Source: an uncultured Gemmatimonadota bacterium | GTDB lineage: Bacteria > Gemmatimonadota > Gemmatimonadetes > Gemmatimonadales > GWC2-71-9 | Length of the DNA: 15,986 nt | Direction: 5' to 3' | Assembly: GCA_946887295.1 (NCBI GenBank) | Contig: CAMPKP010000071.1 | Coordinates: forward strand, 1-15,986 | Part shown: piece after piece, positions 6,345 to 13,379 of the stretch | How the letters are laid out: the number at the start of each line of letters is the position of its first letter | Numbering within the stretch: the first letter of the stretch is position 1 | Notes under the pieces: generated by a model | Told to the model about the DNA's origin: nothing | Database searches by the model: none | What the model saw: the letters and a program-made list of their open reading frames with translations, nothing else | Translations under genes and position numbers: made by a program

Positions 6345-8174
6345 ATGTGCGGTATCGTAGGCTACATCGGACCCAGGCAGGCGGCCGGCCTTCTGCTCGA
6401 GGGTCTGCGCCGAATGGAATACCGGGGCTACGACTCGGCCGGCATCGCCGTCGTGAACGGCGGCGGGCTCGAGATCACCAAGGCCGCGGGCAAGCTGACC
6501 ATGCTGGAGCAGGAGCTGGAGGGGAAGATGCCCTCCGGCACGCTGGGCATCGGGCACACCCGCTGGGCCACCCACGGCGCGCCGACCACACCGAACGCCC
6601 ATCCCCACACCGACCAGTCGGGCCGGATCGCGGTCATCCACAACGGCATCATCGAGAACTCTTCGGCGATCCGGAAGACGCTCGAGCGCCGCGGTCACTC
6701 CTTCAAGTCCGAGACCGACACCGAGGTGCTCGCGCACCTGGTGGGCGAGTACTACGGCGGGGACCTCGAGGAGGCGGTCGCCGCGGCGCTGCGGGAGGTG
6801 GACGGCGCGTACGGGCTGGCGTTCGTCTCCGCCGACGAGCCGGGCATCCTGGTCGCGGCCCGCAAGGGCTCGCCGCTCCTGGTCGGGGTGGGTGAGAACG
6901 AGTGGTTCGTCGCGTCGGATGCCTCGCCGCTGCTGCAATACACCCGGTCGGTGGTCTACCTCGACGACGGGGAGATGGTGGTGCTCTCCCGCGACGGCTA
7001 CCGGGTCCGCAACCTGGAGACCACCCGGATCAGCAAGCCGGTGAACCAGATCGAGTGGGATCTGGCCATGGTGGAGCGCAACGGCTATCCCCACTTCATG
7101 CTGAAGGAGATCTGCGAGCAGCCCGAGAGCCTCTGCAACACGCTCCGCGGCCACCTGCTGGAGGAGGAGGGCACGGCGCGGGTCACCGGCCTGAACCTCA
7201 GCGACGAGCAGCTCAAGCAGGTCGAGCGGATCGTCATCACCGCCTGCGGCACCTCCTGGCACTCCGCCCTCATCGGCGAGTACATGCTGGAGGAGATGGC
7301 GCGGATCCCGGTCGAGGTCGAGTACGCCTCGGAGTTCCGCTACCGGAACCCGGTGGTGGACCACCGGACGCTGGTGATCGGCATCTCCCAGTCGGGCGAG
7401 ACGGCCGATACCCTGGCCGCCATCCGTGAGGCCAAGCGGCGCGGGGCGCGGACGGTCGGCCTGGTGAACGTGGTGGGCTCGACCATCGCGCGCGAGGTGG
7501 ACGGCGGCATCTACCTGCACGCGGGACCCGAGGTGGGAGTGGCGAGCACCAAGGCCTTCACCAGCCAGGTGGCCGCCCTCGCGCTGGTGACGCTCCGCAT
7601 CGCCCGGCTGCGGAACCTGAGCATCCTGCAGGGCCGCGAGTTCATCCAGGGCCTGCGCCGGCTGCCCGACCAGATCGCCCAGATTCTGGAGCGCTCCGCC
7701 GAGCTGGAGCAGCTGGCCGACCGGTTCCTCGATACCGCCACCAACGCGCTGTATCTCGGACGCGGGGTGAACTTCCCCGTGGCCCTCGAGGGCGCGCTCA
7801 AGCTGAAGGAGATCTCCTACATCCACGCCGAAGGCTATCCGGCGGCGGAGATGAAGCACGGACCGATCGCCCTGATCGACGAGAACATGCCGGTGGTGTT
7901 CATCGCGCCGAAGGACGCGGTGCACTCGAAGATCGTGTCCAATATCGAAGAGGTGAAGGCACGGGGGGGCAAGGTGATCGCGCTGATCAACGAGGGCGAC
8001 ACCGAGATCGAGCGGCTGGCCGATGCCACGTTCACCATCCCGGTGACGCTCGACCTGCTGACGCCGATCCTGACCAGCATTCCGCTGCAGCTGCTGTCGT
8101 ACTACGTCGCGGTGGCCCGCGGGTGCAATGTGGACCAGCCGCGAAACCTCGCCAAGTCGGTGACGGTGGAGTAG
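6345..8174 (+). CDS. glmS: Glutamine--fructose-6-phosphate aminotransferase (isomerizing), GlmS
   Basis: Makes glucosamine-6-phosphate from fructose-6-phosphate and glutamine, the first committed step to UDP-GlcNAc. It is 609 residues, the normal full length. The N-terminal class II glutamine amidotransferase domain (about 2-235) has the catalytic Cys2 after Met ('MCGIVGYIG'), 'HTRWATHG' (71-78) and 'HNGIIEN' (99-105). Two SIS sugar-isomerase domains follow (about 290-420 and 455-595), with 'CGTSWHSA' (301-308), 'SQSGETADT' (348-356), 'STKAFTSQ' (401-408), Lys487/Glu489 and His505. The C-tail 'PRNLAKSVTVE' carries the active-site lysine (Lys604). It starts 13 bases after glmM, with an AGGGA element at 6331-6335 overlapping the glmM stop; the gap is far too short for a glmS ribozyme. 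The intrinsic terminator downstream ends the transcript. Confidence 0.98.
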   Translation: MCGIVGYIGPRQAAGLLLEGLRRMEYRGYDSAGIAVVNGGGLEITKAAGKLTMLEQELEGKMPSGTLGIGHTRWATHGAPTTPNAHPHTDQSGRIAVIHNGIIENSSAIRKTLERRGHSFKSETDTEVLAHLVGEYYGGDLEEAVAAALREVDGAYGLAFVSADEPGILVAARKGSPLLVGVGENEWFVASDASPLLQYTRSVVYLDDGEMVVLSRDGYRVRNLETTRISKPVNQIEWDLAMVERNGYPHFMLKEICEQPESLCNTLRGHLLEEEGTARVTGLNLSDEQLKQVERIVITACGTSWHSALIGEYMLEEMARIPVEVEYASEFRYRNPVVDHRTLVIGISQSGETADTLAAIREAKRRGARTVGLVNVVGSTIAREVDGGIYLHAGPEVGVASTKAFTSQVAALALVTLRIARLRNLSILQGREFIQGLRRLPDQIAQILERSAELEQLADRFLDTATNALYLGRGVNFPVALEGALKLKEISYIHAEGYPAAEMKHGPIALIDENMPVVFIAPKDAVHSKIVSNIEEVKARGGKVIALINEGDTEIERLADATFTIPVTLDLLTPILTSIPLQLLSYYVAVARGCNVDQPRNLAKSVTVE

Positions 8175-8224
8175 CCGGCGAAACGATAACGCCGCCTCCC
8201 CGCATCGCACTTGGCATCTCCACG

Positions 8225-8261
8225 GACCGGGCCCTCGAACAACTCGAGGGCCCGGTCTTTT
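8225..8261 (+). terminator. Rho-independent terminator after glmS
   Basis: A perfect 14-bp stem pairs 8225-8238 with 8244-8257 around the five-base loop ACAAC, and a T4 tract (8258-8261) follows. It lies 50 bases past the glmS stop. On the minus strand the hairpin is not followed by a T run, so it should stop glmS transcription but not transcription from the opposing MBL hydrolase gene, which ends at 8278. The 8175-8224 stretch before it shows nothing else. Confidence 0.93.
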
Positions 8262-8277
8262 GCGGGAGGGCGGGGCG

Positions 8278-9093
8278 CTACAGGGTCCAGGTGGCACCGA
8301 CCTCGGGGGCCACCACTCGCCAGCGCTCCCGGCCCGCCGCGGCCAGCAGCCTGCGCATCGGCTCGTCCACCGGCTCCCGGCTGAGCCGGAACGTCGAATG
8401 GTGGACCGGCAGCAGGTACTCGGCGCCGGCATCCTTGAACATGCGCCAGGCCTGTTCGGGCGACGCATGATTGGCTATCCACGGGTCGTAGGCGCCGATC
8501 GGGAGGATGGCGAGATCCACGCCGCCCCGCTCGCCGATCCTCGCGAACGCGTCGGTGTAGGCCGTGTCGCCGGCGAAGAGGACGCTCCGGCCGCCCTTGG
8601 TGAGCAGATAGCCGCCGTACCCGCGATGCCGGTCGGTCACCATCCGGGCGCCCCAGTGACGCACCTCGAGTGACTCGACGCCGACTCCCGCGACCGCGGT
8701 GGACTCGCCCCAGGCCAGCTCCTCCACCCGTCGGAATCGCCGCACCAGATCCCGATTGCCCTGCTGCACGACCACCGGCACGTCCCGGTGAATCGAGCCC
8801 AGCGTGCCGATGTCGGTGTGATCCATGTGAGCGTGCGACAGGAGCACGAGATCCAGCGGCGGCAGCTCCCCCGGATGGAGAGCCGGTCGCACCAGCCGGC
8901 GCGGCCCGAGCTTCGCCAGGCCGCGCCCGATTCCCACCCGGTGCTCGAGCGCCGGGTCGGTCACGATCCAGGTGCCGAGGAGGTTGAGCAGAACGCTGGC
9001 GTGGCCGAGCCACGAGGCGGTCAGCCGGTCGTCGGTCCAGGAGTGCGGCTGGGGACGATGGGGCGCGGCGGGGACCCGGCTTATCTTCAGCAT
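8278..9093 (-). CDS. MBL-fold metal-dependent hydrolase (NAPE-PLD/UlaG-like group)
   Basis: Metallo-beta-lactamase-fold hydrolase of 271 residues, predicted cytosolic as no signal peptide is seen. The di-metal site is complete: HAHMDH (87-92), His146 in 'RHWGAR', Asp176 in 'AGDTAYTD', and His231 in 'LPVHHSTF'. The spacing, and the motifs 'HWGAR', 'GDT', 'LPIGAY' (197-202) and 'NHASPEQA' (208-215), resemble the N-acyl-phosphatidylethanolamine phospholipase D-like and L-ascorbate-6-phosphate lactonase (UlaG)-like proteins. That places it in a subgroup but does not fix a substrate: bacterial members act on phosphodiesters, lactones or unknown compounds. The ATG at 9093 begins a plausible N-terminus before the first beta strand. 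It is a single gene, convergent with glmS across 103 bases and divergent from dtd across 47 bases, so context gives no clue to the pathway. Confidence 0.88.
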   Translation of the reverse strand: MLKISRVPAAPHRPQPHSWTDDRLTASWLGHASVLLNLLGTWIVTDPALEHRVGIGRGLAKLGPRRLVRPALHPGELPPLDLVLLSHAHMDHTDIGTLGSIHRDVPVVVQQGNRDLVRRFRRVEELAWGESTAVAGVGVESLEVRHWGARMVTDRHRGYGGYLLTKGGRSVLFAGDTAYTDAFARIGERGGVDLAILPIGAYDPWIANHASPEQAWRMFKDAGAEYLLPVHHSTFRLSREPVDEPMRRLLAAAGRERWRVVAPEVGATWTL

Positions 9094-9140
9094 GCGGGCG
9101 CCAGGACGATGTATGACACGGAAGGAATTCTAAGCCCTTC

Positions 9141-9584
9141 ATGCGCGTCGTGCTTCAGCGGGTCTCCAGCGCTTCCGTCTCGATCCATGGCCGGACCGCC
9201 GGCGCCGTCGGGCGGGGATTCTGCCTGCTGGTCGGGCTGACCCACGGCGACACCGAGGCGACGGTAGATTGGATGGCCGAGAAGGTGGCCGGCCTGCGTC
9301 TCTTCGCCGACAGCGAAGGGAAGATGAACCTGGGGCTCGGGGACGTGGGTGGGTCGGTGCTGGTGATCTCGCAGTTCACGCTCTACGGAGACGCCTCGAA
9401 GGGGCGGCGCCCCTCCTTCATCGACGCCGCGCGGCCCGACACGGCGATCCCCCTCTACGAGCGCTTCGTGGCGGCCCTGCGCGCCCGCGGCCTCGAGGTC
9501 GCCACCGGGGAGTTCGGCGCCGACATGCAGGTCGAGATCCACAACGACGGCCCGGTCACTCTGATTCTGGAGCGGAACGCATGA
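9141..9584 (+). CDS. dtd: D-aminoacyl-tRNA deacylase (DTD)
   Basis: Frees tRNAs that carry a D-amino acid (and glycine on tRNA-Ala), protecting translation. At 147 residues it is the normal length. The N-terminus MRVVLQRVSSASV is the family start. The two active-site motifs are present as 'SQFTLYGD' (77-84) followed by 'KGRRPSF' (87-93), and 'NDGPVT' (135-140), where the Gly-Pro pair is the cross-subunit cis-proline element that rejects L-amino acids. The small homodimeric protein has no other domain. Its stop TGA overlaps the start of maf at ATGA (9581-9584), so the two are probably translated together. No good Shine-Dalgarno sits close to the ATG; the nearest purine run, AAGGA at 9122-9126, is 14 bases away. 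Confidence 0.97.
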   Translation: MRVVLQRVSSASVSIHGRTAGAVGRGFCLLVGLTHGDTEATVDWMAEKVAGLRLFADSEGKMNLGLGDVGGSVLVISQFTLYGDASKGRRPSFIDAARPDTAIPLYERFVAALRARGLEVATGEFGADMQVEIHNDGPVTLILERNA

Positions 9585-10186
9585 CGCAGGAGCCCCTCAC
9601 CCTCGCCTCCGGCTCGCCCCGCCGCCGCCAGCTGCTCGAGATGCTCGGCATCCCGGTGCGGGTGGTGCCCTCCAACGTGGCCGAGGTCCGGCGCGCGCTG
9701 GAGACGCCGCTCGACTACGTCGAGCGGCTGGCGCGGGAGAAGGCGCTGGGCGTGCGCGGGCGGCTGGTGCTGGGCGCCGACACCACGGTGATCGTGCGGG
9801 ACGAGGTCCTCGAGAAGCCGGTGGACGAGGCCGACGCGCTGCGGATGCTCCTCAAGCTCCAGGGCCGCACCCATCAGGTCGTGACTTCGGTGGCGCTGGT
9901 CTCGCGCGAGCGGGTTCACCAGGCGACCGACGTCACCAACGTCGCCTTCCGGCGCATGAGCGAGGACTACCTCCGCGCGTACGTCGCCACCGGGGAGCCG
10001 ATGGACAAGGCCGGCGCCTACGGGATCCAGGGCTACGGCGCCGCGCTGGTCGAGCGCATCGAGGGAGACTTCTTCGGCGTGATGGGGCTGCCGATCCGGC
10101 TGGTGCTGCAGCTGCTGGAGGAGGTCGGAGAGAAGTACGAGTTCGGGCGGGCGATGGACGCCGAGGAGACGGTCCCGCAGGCCTAG
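9581..10186 (+). CDS. maf: Maf family nucleoside triphosphate pyrophosphatase (YhdE-type)
   Basis: House-cleaning pyrophosphatase of 201 residues that hydrolyses non-canonical or excess nucleoside triphosphates to monophosphates. Family motifs in order: 'ASGSPRRRQLL' (9-19), the catalytic acidic motif 'GADTTV' (65-70, Asp67), 'EKPVDEADALRML' (78-90) and 'DKAGAYGIQG' (142-151). The 'AGAYGIQG' form with glutamine is that of the YhdE branch (dTTP/UTP-preferring) rather than the YceF branch (m7GTP). The last 20 or so residues, with 'EKYEFGRAM', extend a little past the fold. The ATG at 9581 overlaps the dtd stop (ATGA). The TAG stop at 10184-10186 overlaps the opposing cyclase stop within the palindrome CTAG, so no space is left for a terminator between them. 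Confidence 0.95.
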   Translation: MTQEPLTLASGSPRRRQLLEMLGIPVRVVPSNVAEVRRALETPLDYVERLAREKALGVRGRLVLGADTTVIVRDEVLEKPVDEADALRMLLKLQGRTHQVVTSVALVSRERVHQATDVTNVAFRRMSEDYLRAYVATGEPMDKAGAYGIQGYGAALVERIEGDFFGVMGLPIRLVLQLLEEVGEKYEFGRAMDAEETVPQA

Positions 10187-11808
10187 CTCGCGCGGGGCCT
10201 TCCCGCTCCGCCGCTCTTCAGCCGGTAGACCTGCACCACCTGCGTCTTTCCCTTCAGTCCCAGCTCGGGCAGGTACTCGTACTCCACCGGGGCGCGGACC
10301 ACGTGGAGCAGCGCCTCGCTCACCAGGATCTCGCCGGGGCCGGCCTCGGCGCAGAGGCGCGCCGCGACGTTCACGGCATCGCCCAGCACGGTGTACTCGA
10401 GCCGCCGATGGCTGCCGATGTTGCCGGCGAACACCTCCCCGTGGCTGATCCCGATTCCCACCCCGATCTCGGGCCGGCCGGAGGCCGCCCAGCCCCGGTT
10501 GAGCTCCTCGATCGAGGCCTGCATGGCGATTGCCGCGGCGAGCGCGCGGTCGGGGTCATCGGAGTGGGCGATCGGCGCGCCCCAGAGCGCCATGACCGCG
10601 TCGCCGATGAACTTGTCCAGCGTGCCGCCGTGCTCGAAGATCACCTCGACCATCTCGCTGAGGTACTCGCTCAGGAACCGCGCCACGGCGTCGGGCCCCA
10701 TCGCCTCGGCCATCGCGGTGAAGCCGCGGATGTCGCTGAAGAGGACGGTGATGGCGCGGCGCTCGCCGCCCAGGCGGATCGCGCCGTCCTGCTGGGCGAT
10801 GTCGGCGGCGATGTTGGGCGCGAAGTAGCGCTCGAAGTTCGAGCGGACCAGCGCGTCCCGGCGGCTCTGCTCCGCGAAGCGGCTGTTCTTGATGCCCAGT
10901 GCGGCGAGGCCGCTGAAGGCGACGAGAAACTGGAGGTCCTCGTCGCTGAAGCTCCCCGGAGCGCTCAGGTTGTCCACGTAGAGGAGGCCCAGGATCTGGT
11001 CGCGGGCGTCGAGCAGGGGCGAGCACATGGCGCTGCGGACGCTCTGGGTGACGATGGATCGCCCCTTGAAGCGGGAATCGGCCGCGGCGTTGTGGGAGAC
11101 CACCGCCACGCGCTCCTCGACCACCTTGTCCACGATCGAGCGGGGCACCTGCTGCACCTGGGTATCGCCCAGCCGGCTCTTCGAGAGGGTGGGCACCATC
11201 TCGCCCGTGGTCTCGTTGCGGAGGAGGATGGTCACGCGGTCCACCTCCATGACCTGGAAGGTCATGTCCACCACCGCGCGAAGCAGGCGATCGAGCTCCA
11301 GCTCGCCGGTGAGCTTCTGGGCCGCCTCGAGAAGGAGCGAGAGCTTCTTGGCCTGGCGCTCCTCGGCCGTCGCGGCGGCGACCCGGAGCTGGCCGCGGTT
11401 GAGCGGCCCGTCACGGCTGGTGATCCCGGTCGCGGTCCCTCCGCTCACCATGAGCTTGCGGACGATCATGCCGCTCGGCGCGGGGGTCTCGGGCAGCGGC
11501 AGCGGCTCGGCGCCGGCGGGCCTGATCTCCTTCACCTTGTAGGTGACCTTCCCGAAGGTGACCGAATCGTTGACCATGAGCCGCCCGGTGGCGACCCGGC
11601 TGCCGTTGATGCAGGTGCCGTTGGAGCTACCGAGGTCCTTCACCTCGATGGCGTCGCCACGAGCGGTCAGCTCCGCGTGGCGGCGGGAGATCGTCGGATC
11701 GTAGATCGCGATGTCCGTCGCCACCCCGCGGCCGACGACCACGCTTCGGCCGGGCGGGAGCTCGAAGCTCTGGTCGCCGGAGGGGCTGACGAGGCGGAAA
11801 GAAGGCAT
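10183..11808 (-). CDS. FHA-GAF-class III adenylate/guanylate cyclase
   Basis: Soluble 541-residue signalling protein with no membrane segment. The N-terminal FHA domain (about 5-95) shows 'VVVGRG', 'ISRRHAEL' (40-47) and 'DLGSSNGTCING' (58-69), the residues that bind phosphothreonine. A Pro-rich linker (about 97-150) leads to a GAF domain (about 168-312). The catalytic domain (about 350-485) has metal-binding Asp359 ('LFSDIRGFT') and Asp403 ('KFIGDAVMALWG'), base-reading Lys399 and Thr473, and transition-state Asn480 and Arg484 in 'GDAVNVAARL'. The Lys/Thr pair is that of CyaC-like bacterial adenylate cyclases, so cAMP is the likeliest product, though cGMP is not excluded. All catalytic residues lie in one chain, giving a homodimer with two sites. 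The ATG at 11808 was chosen because the family FHA start follows directly; the open frame to 12072 only shadows trpE. The gene lies 65 bases after trpE on the same strand. Confidence 0.93.
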   Translation of the reverse strand: MPSFRLVSPSGDQSFELPPGRSVVVGRGVATDIAIYDPTISRRHAELTARGDAIEVKDLGSSNGTCINGSRVATGRLMVNDSVTFGKVTYKVKEIRPAGAEPLPLPETPAPSGMIVRKLMVSGGTATGITSRDGPLNRGQLRVAAATAEERQAKKLSLLLEAAQKLTGELELDRLLRAVVDMTFQVMEVDRVTILLRNETTGEMVPTLSKSRLGDTQVQQVPRSIVDKVVEERVAVVSHNAAADSRFKGRSIVTQSVRSAMCSPLLDARDQILGLLYVDNLSAPGSFSDEDLQFLVAFSGLAALGIKNSRFAEQSRRDALVRSNFERYFAPNIAADIAQQDGAIRLGGERRAITVLFSDIRGFTAMAEAMGPDAVARFLSEYLSEMVEVIFEHGGTLDKFIGDAVMALWGAPIAHSDDPDRALAAAIAMQASIEELNRGWAASGRPEIGVGIGISHGEVFAGNIGSHRRLEYTVLGDAVNVAARLCAEAGPGEILVSEALLHVVRAPVEYEYLPELGLKGKTQVVQVYRLKSGGAGRPRAS

Positions 11809-11814
11809 GGTGAG

Positions 11815-11820
11815 AAAATA
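11815..11820 (-). promoter_or_regulatory. Possible -10 element for a leaderless cyclase transcript
   Basis: Reading the minus strand, TATTTT is followed by six bases (CTCACC) and then the ATG of the cyclase at 11808. This spacing would place transcription start at or next to the A of the start codon. No Shine-Dalgarno is present before the ATG, which fits a leaderless message. The surrounding 65-base gap is otherwise almost pure G+C, so the AT patch stands out. No -35 match is seen, so the call is tentative. Confidence 0.28.
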
Positions 11821-11873
11821 GCGGGTGGCGCAGGGGGAGGGGGCCGGCCCGGCCGGAGGCGGGCTCCCGGGCG

Positions 11874-13379
11874 TCACCCCGGCCGGACGGCCGGCGCCCC
11901 TGCCAGGGCGAGCGCCAGCAGCACGGCGCGGGCCTTCGCCTCGGTCTCCCGCCACTCGCCGTCGGGGTCGGAATCGGCGACGATTCCGGCGCCGGCCTGG
12001 ACCCAGGCGCGGTCGCCGCGGATGACGCAGGTGCGGATCGCGATGGCGGTATCCAGGGTCCGTGCGCCCCATCCCACGTAGCCGACCGCTCCGGCGTACG
12101 GGCCCCGGCGCACCGGCTCCAGCTCGTCGATGATCTGCATGGCGCGCACCTTCGGCGCCCCCGAGACAGTGCCGGCGGGGAAGCAGGCAGCGAGCGCGGC
12201 CACCGCGTCGAGCTCCGGGCGGAGGCGGCCCCGCACCTCGCTCACGAGGTGCATCACGTGCGAGTAGCGCTCGATCGTCATGAAGGCCGTGAGCCTCACC
12301 GAGCCGAACTCCGCCACCCGGCCGACATCGTTCCGGCCCAGGTCCACCAGCATGAGGTGCTCGGCCCGCTCCTTGGGATCGGCGGACAGCTCCTCCGCGA
12401 GCGCGGCGTCGTGAGCCGGGTCGGGACCGCGCGGACGGGTGCCCGCGATCGGCCGCACCGTCACCTCGCCGTCCTCCACCCGGACCAGGATCTCGGGTGA
12501 GCTGCCGATCACGTGGATGTCGTCGCAGTGGAGGTAATAGAGGTACGGCGCCGGATTGAGCGCGCGCAGGTAGCGGTAGCCGAGGAAGGGATCGGGGGCG
12601 GGGAGGTCGATCCGGCGGCTCAGGACCGTCTGGAACGTGTCACCCGCGGCGATGTACTCCTTGATCCGGCGGACGTCCTCGCGGAATCGTGCGTCGGGGT
12701 AGGGCGACGTGGCCGGGGGCAGCTCCGGGAGGACCTCGATCGCGAGCGGCCGCATCGTGCCCGGAGCCGAGAGCCGATCGAGCCAGCGCTCGATCCGGGC
12801 ATCCGCGTCGGCGTAGAGGCGGTGGAGCTCGCCGGCCCCCGCGCCGTCGGGCACCTCGACGCTCGCGATGACCGTGGCGCGGTTGAAGAGGTTGTCCAGC
12901 ACCAGCAGGGTATCCGCCACCATCACGATGGCATCGGGAAGGCCGCGGTCGTCCGGCGGGGAGTCGGGCAGCGACTCGATGGTCCGCACGACGTCGTATC
13001 CCCAGAAGCCCACCGCGCCGCCGGTGAAGCGCGGCAGTCCCGGCACGACGACCGGCGGATGGCGCCGCATGGTCCGGCCGAGATGCTCGAGCGGCGCCAG
13101 GTCGGTCTCGACGACCACCCAGTCCTCGTCCGGGCGCCACCGGGCGCATTCGCGGCCGCGATAGCGGAACACCTCGCGGGGCTCGGTGGCGAGGAAGGTG
13201 TAGCGGGCCCACCGCTCCCCGCCCTCGAGGGACTCCAGCAGGAATCCCCAGCGGCCCCGGTGCAGCTTGGCGAAGGCCGTGACCGGCGTCTCGCCGTCGA
13301 GCACCACCTCGCGAGTCACCGGCACGATGCCGCCACCGAGCCTCGCCTGCTCGGCGAACCGGTCGAAGCTCGACGTCAT
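11874..13379 (-). CDS. trpE: Anthranilate synthase component I (TrpE)
   Basis: Converts chorismate to anthranilate, the first step of tryptophan synthesis, using ammonia delivered by TrpG. It is 501 residues, the normal length. The regulatory tryptophan-binding motif LLES is at 47-50, so feedback inhibition is probably intact. The chorismate-binding half (about 230-490) shows 'GSSPEILV' (292-299), 'PIAGTRPRG' (310-318), 'DPKERAEHLMLVDLGRNDVGRV' (split here as 334-345 and 346-355), His374 ('YSHVMH'), 'GTVSGAPK' (403-410) and 'GAGIVADSDPDGEW' (463-476). 'PIAGT', where aminodeoxychorismate synthase PabB has 'PIKGT', and the LLES motif favour TrpE over PabB. No trpG lies next to it; a cyclase gene follows instead. 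Its ATG overlaps the stop of the upstream lipoprotein gene (ATGA, 13376-13379). Confidence 0.95.
   Translation of the reverse strand: MTSSFDRFAEQARLGGGIVPVTREVVLDGETPVTAFAKLHRGRWGFLLESLEGGERWARYTFLATEPREVFRYRGRECARWRPDEDWVVVETDLAPLEHLGRTMRRHPPVVVPGLPRFTGGAVGFWGYDVVRTIESLPDSPPDDRGLPDAIVMVADTLLVLDNLFNRATVIASVEVPDGAGAGELHRLYADADARIERWLDRLSAPGTMRPLAIEVLPELPPATSPYPDARFREDVRRIKEYIAAGDTFQTVLSRRIDLPAPDPFLGYRYLRALNPAPYLYYLHCDDIHVIGSSPEILVRVEDGEVTVRPIAGTRPRGPDPAHDAALAEELSADPKERAEHLMLVDLGRNDVGRVAEFGSVRLTAFMTIERYSHVMHLVSEVRGRLRPELDAVAALAACFPAGTVSGAPKVRAMQIIDELEPVRRGPYAGAVGYVGWGARTLDTAIAIRTCVIRGDRAWVQAGAGIVADSDPDGEWRETEAKARAVLLALALAGAPAVRPG

Noticed and set aside
5973..8468. Minus-strand frame of 831 codons opposite glmS
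   Set aside because: Antisense to one of the best-recognised genes in the window, and it crosses the terminator; no motif of its own.
9127..9132. TAGAAT on the minus strand as a -10 element for the MBL hydrolase
   Set aside because: Five of six bases match the consensus and the distance is sensible, but no -35 element is seen at 16-18 bases, so it may be chance.
11841..11894. GC palindromes (GGGCCGGCCC and a 6-bp stem at 11879-11894) as a terminator between trpE and the cyclase
   Set aside because: No T tract follows the stems, one stem lies before the trpE stop, and such palindromes are common in GC-rich sequence.
11809..12072. N-terminal extension of the cyclase frame by 88 codons
   Set aside because: It overlaps the end of trpE, is Arg/Pro/Gly-rich, and the FHA domain begins right after the ATG at 11808.
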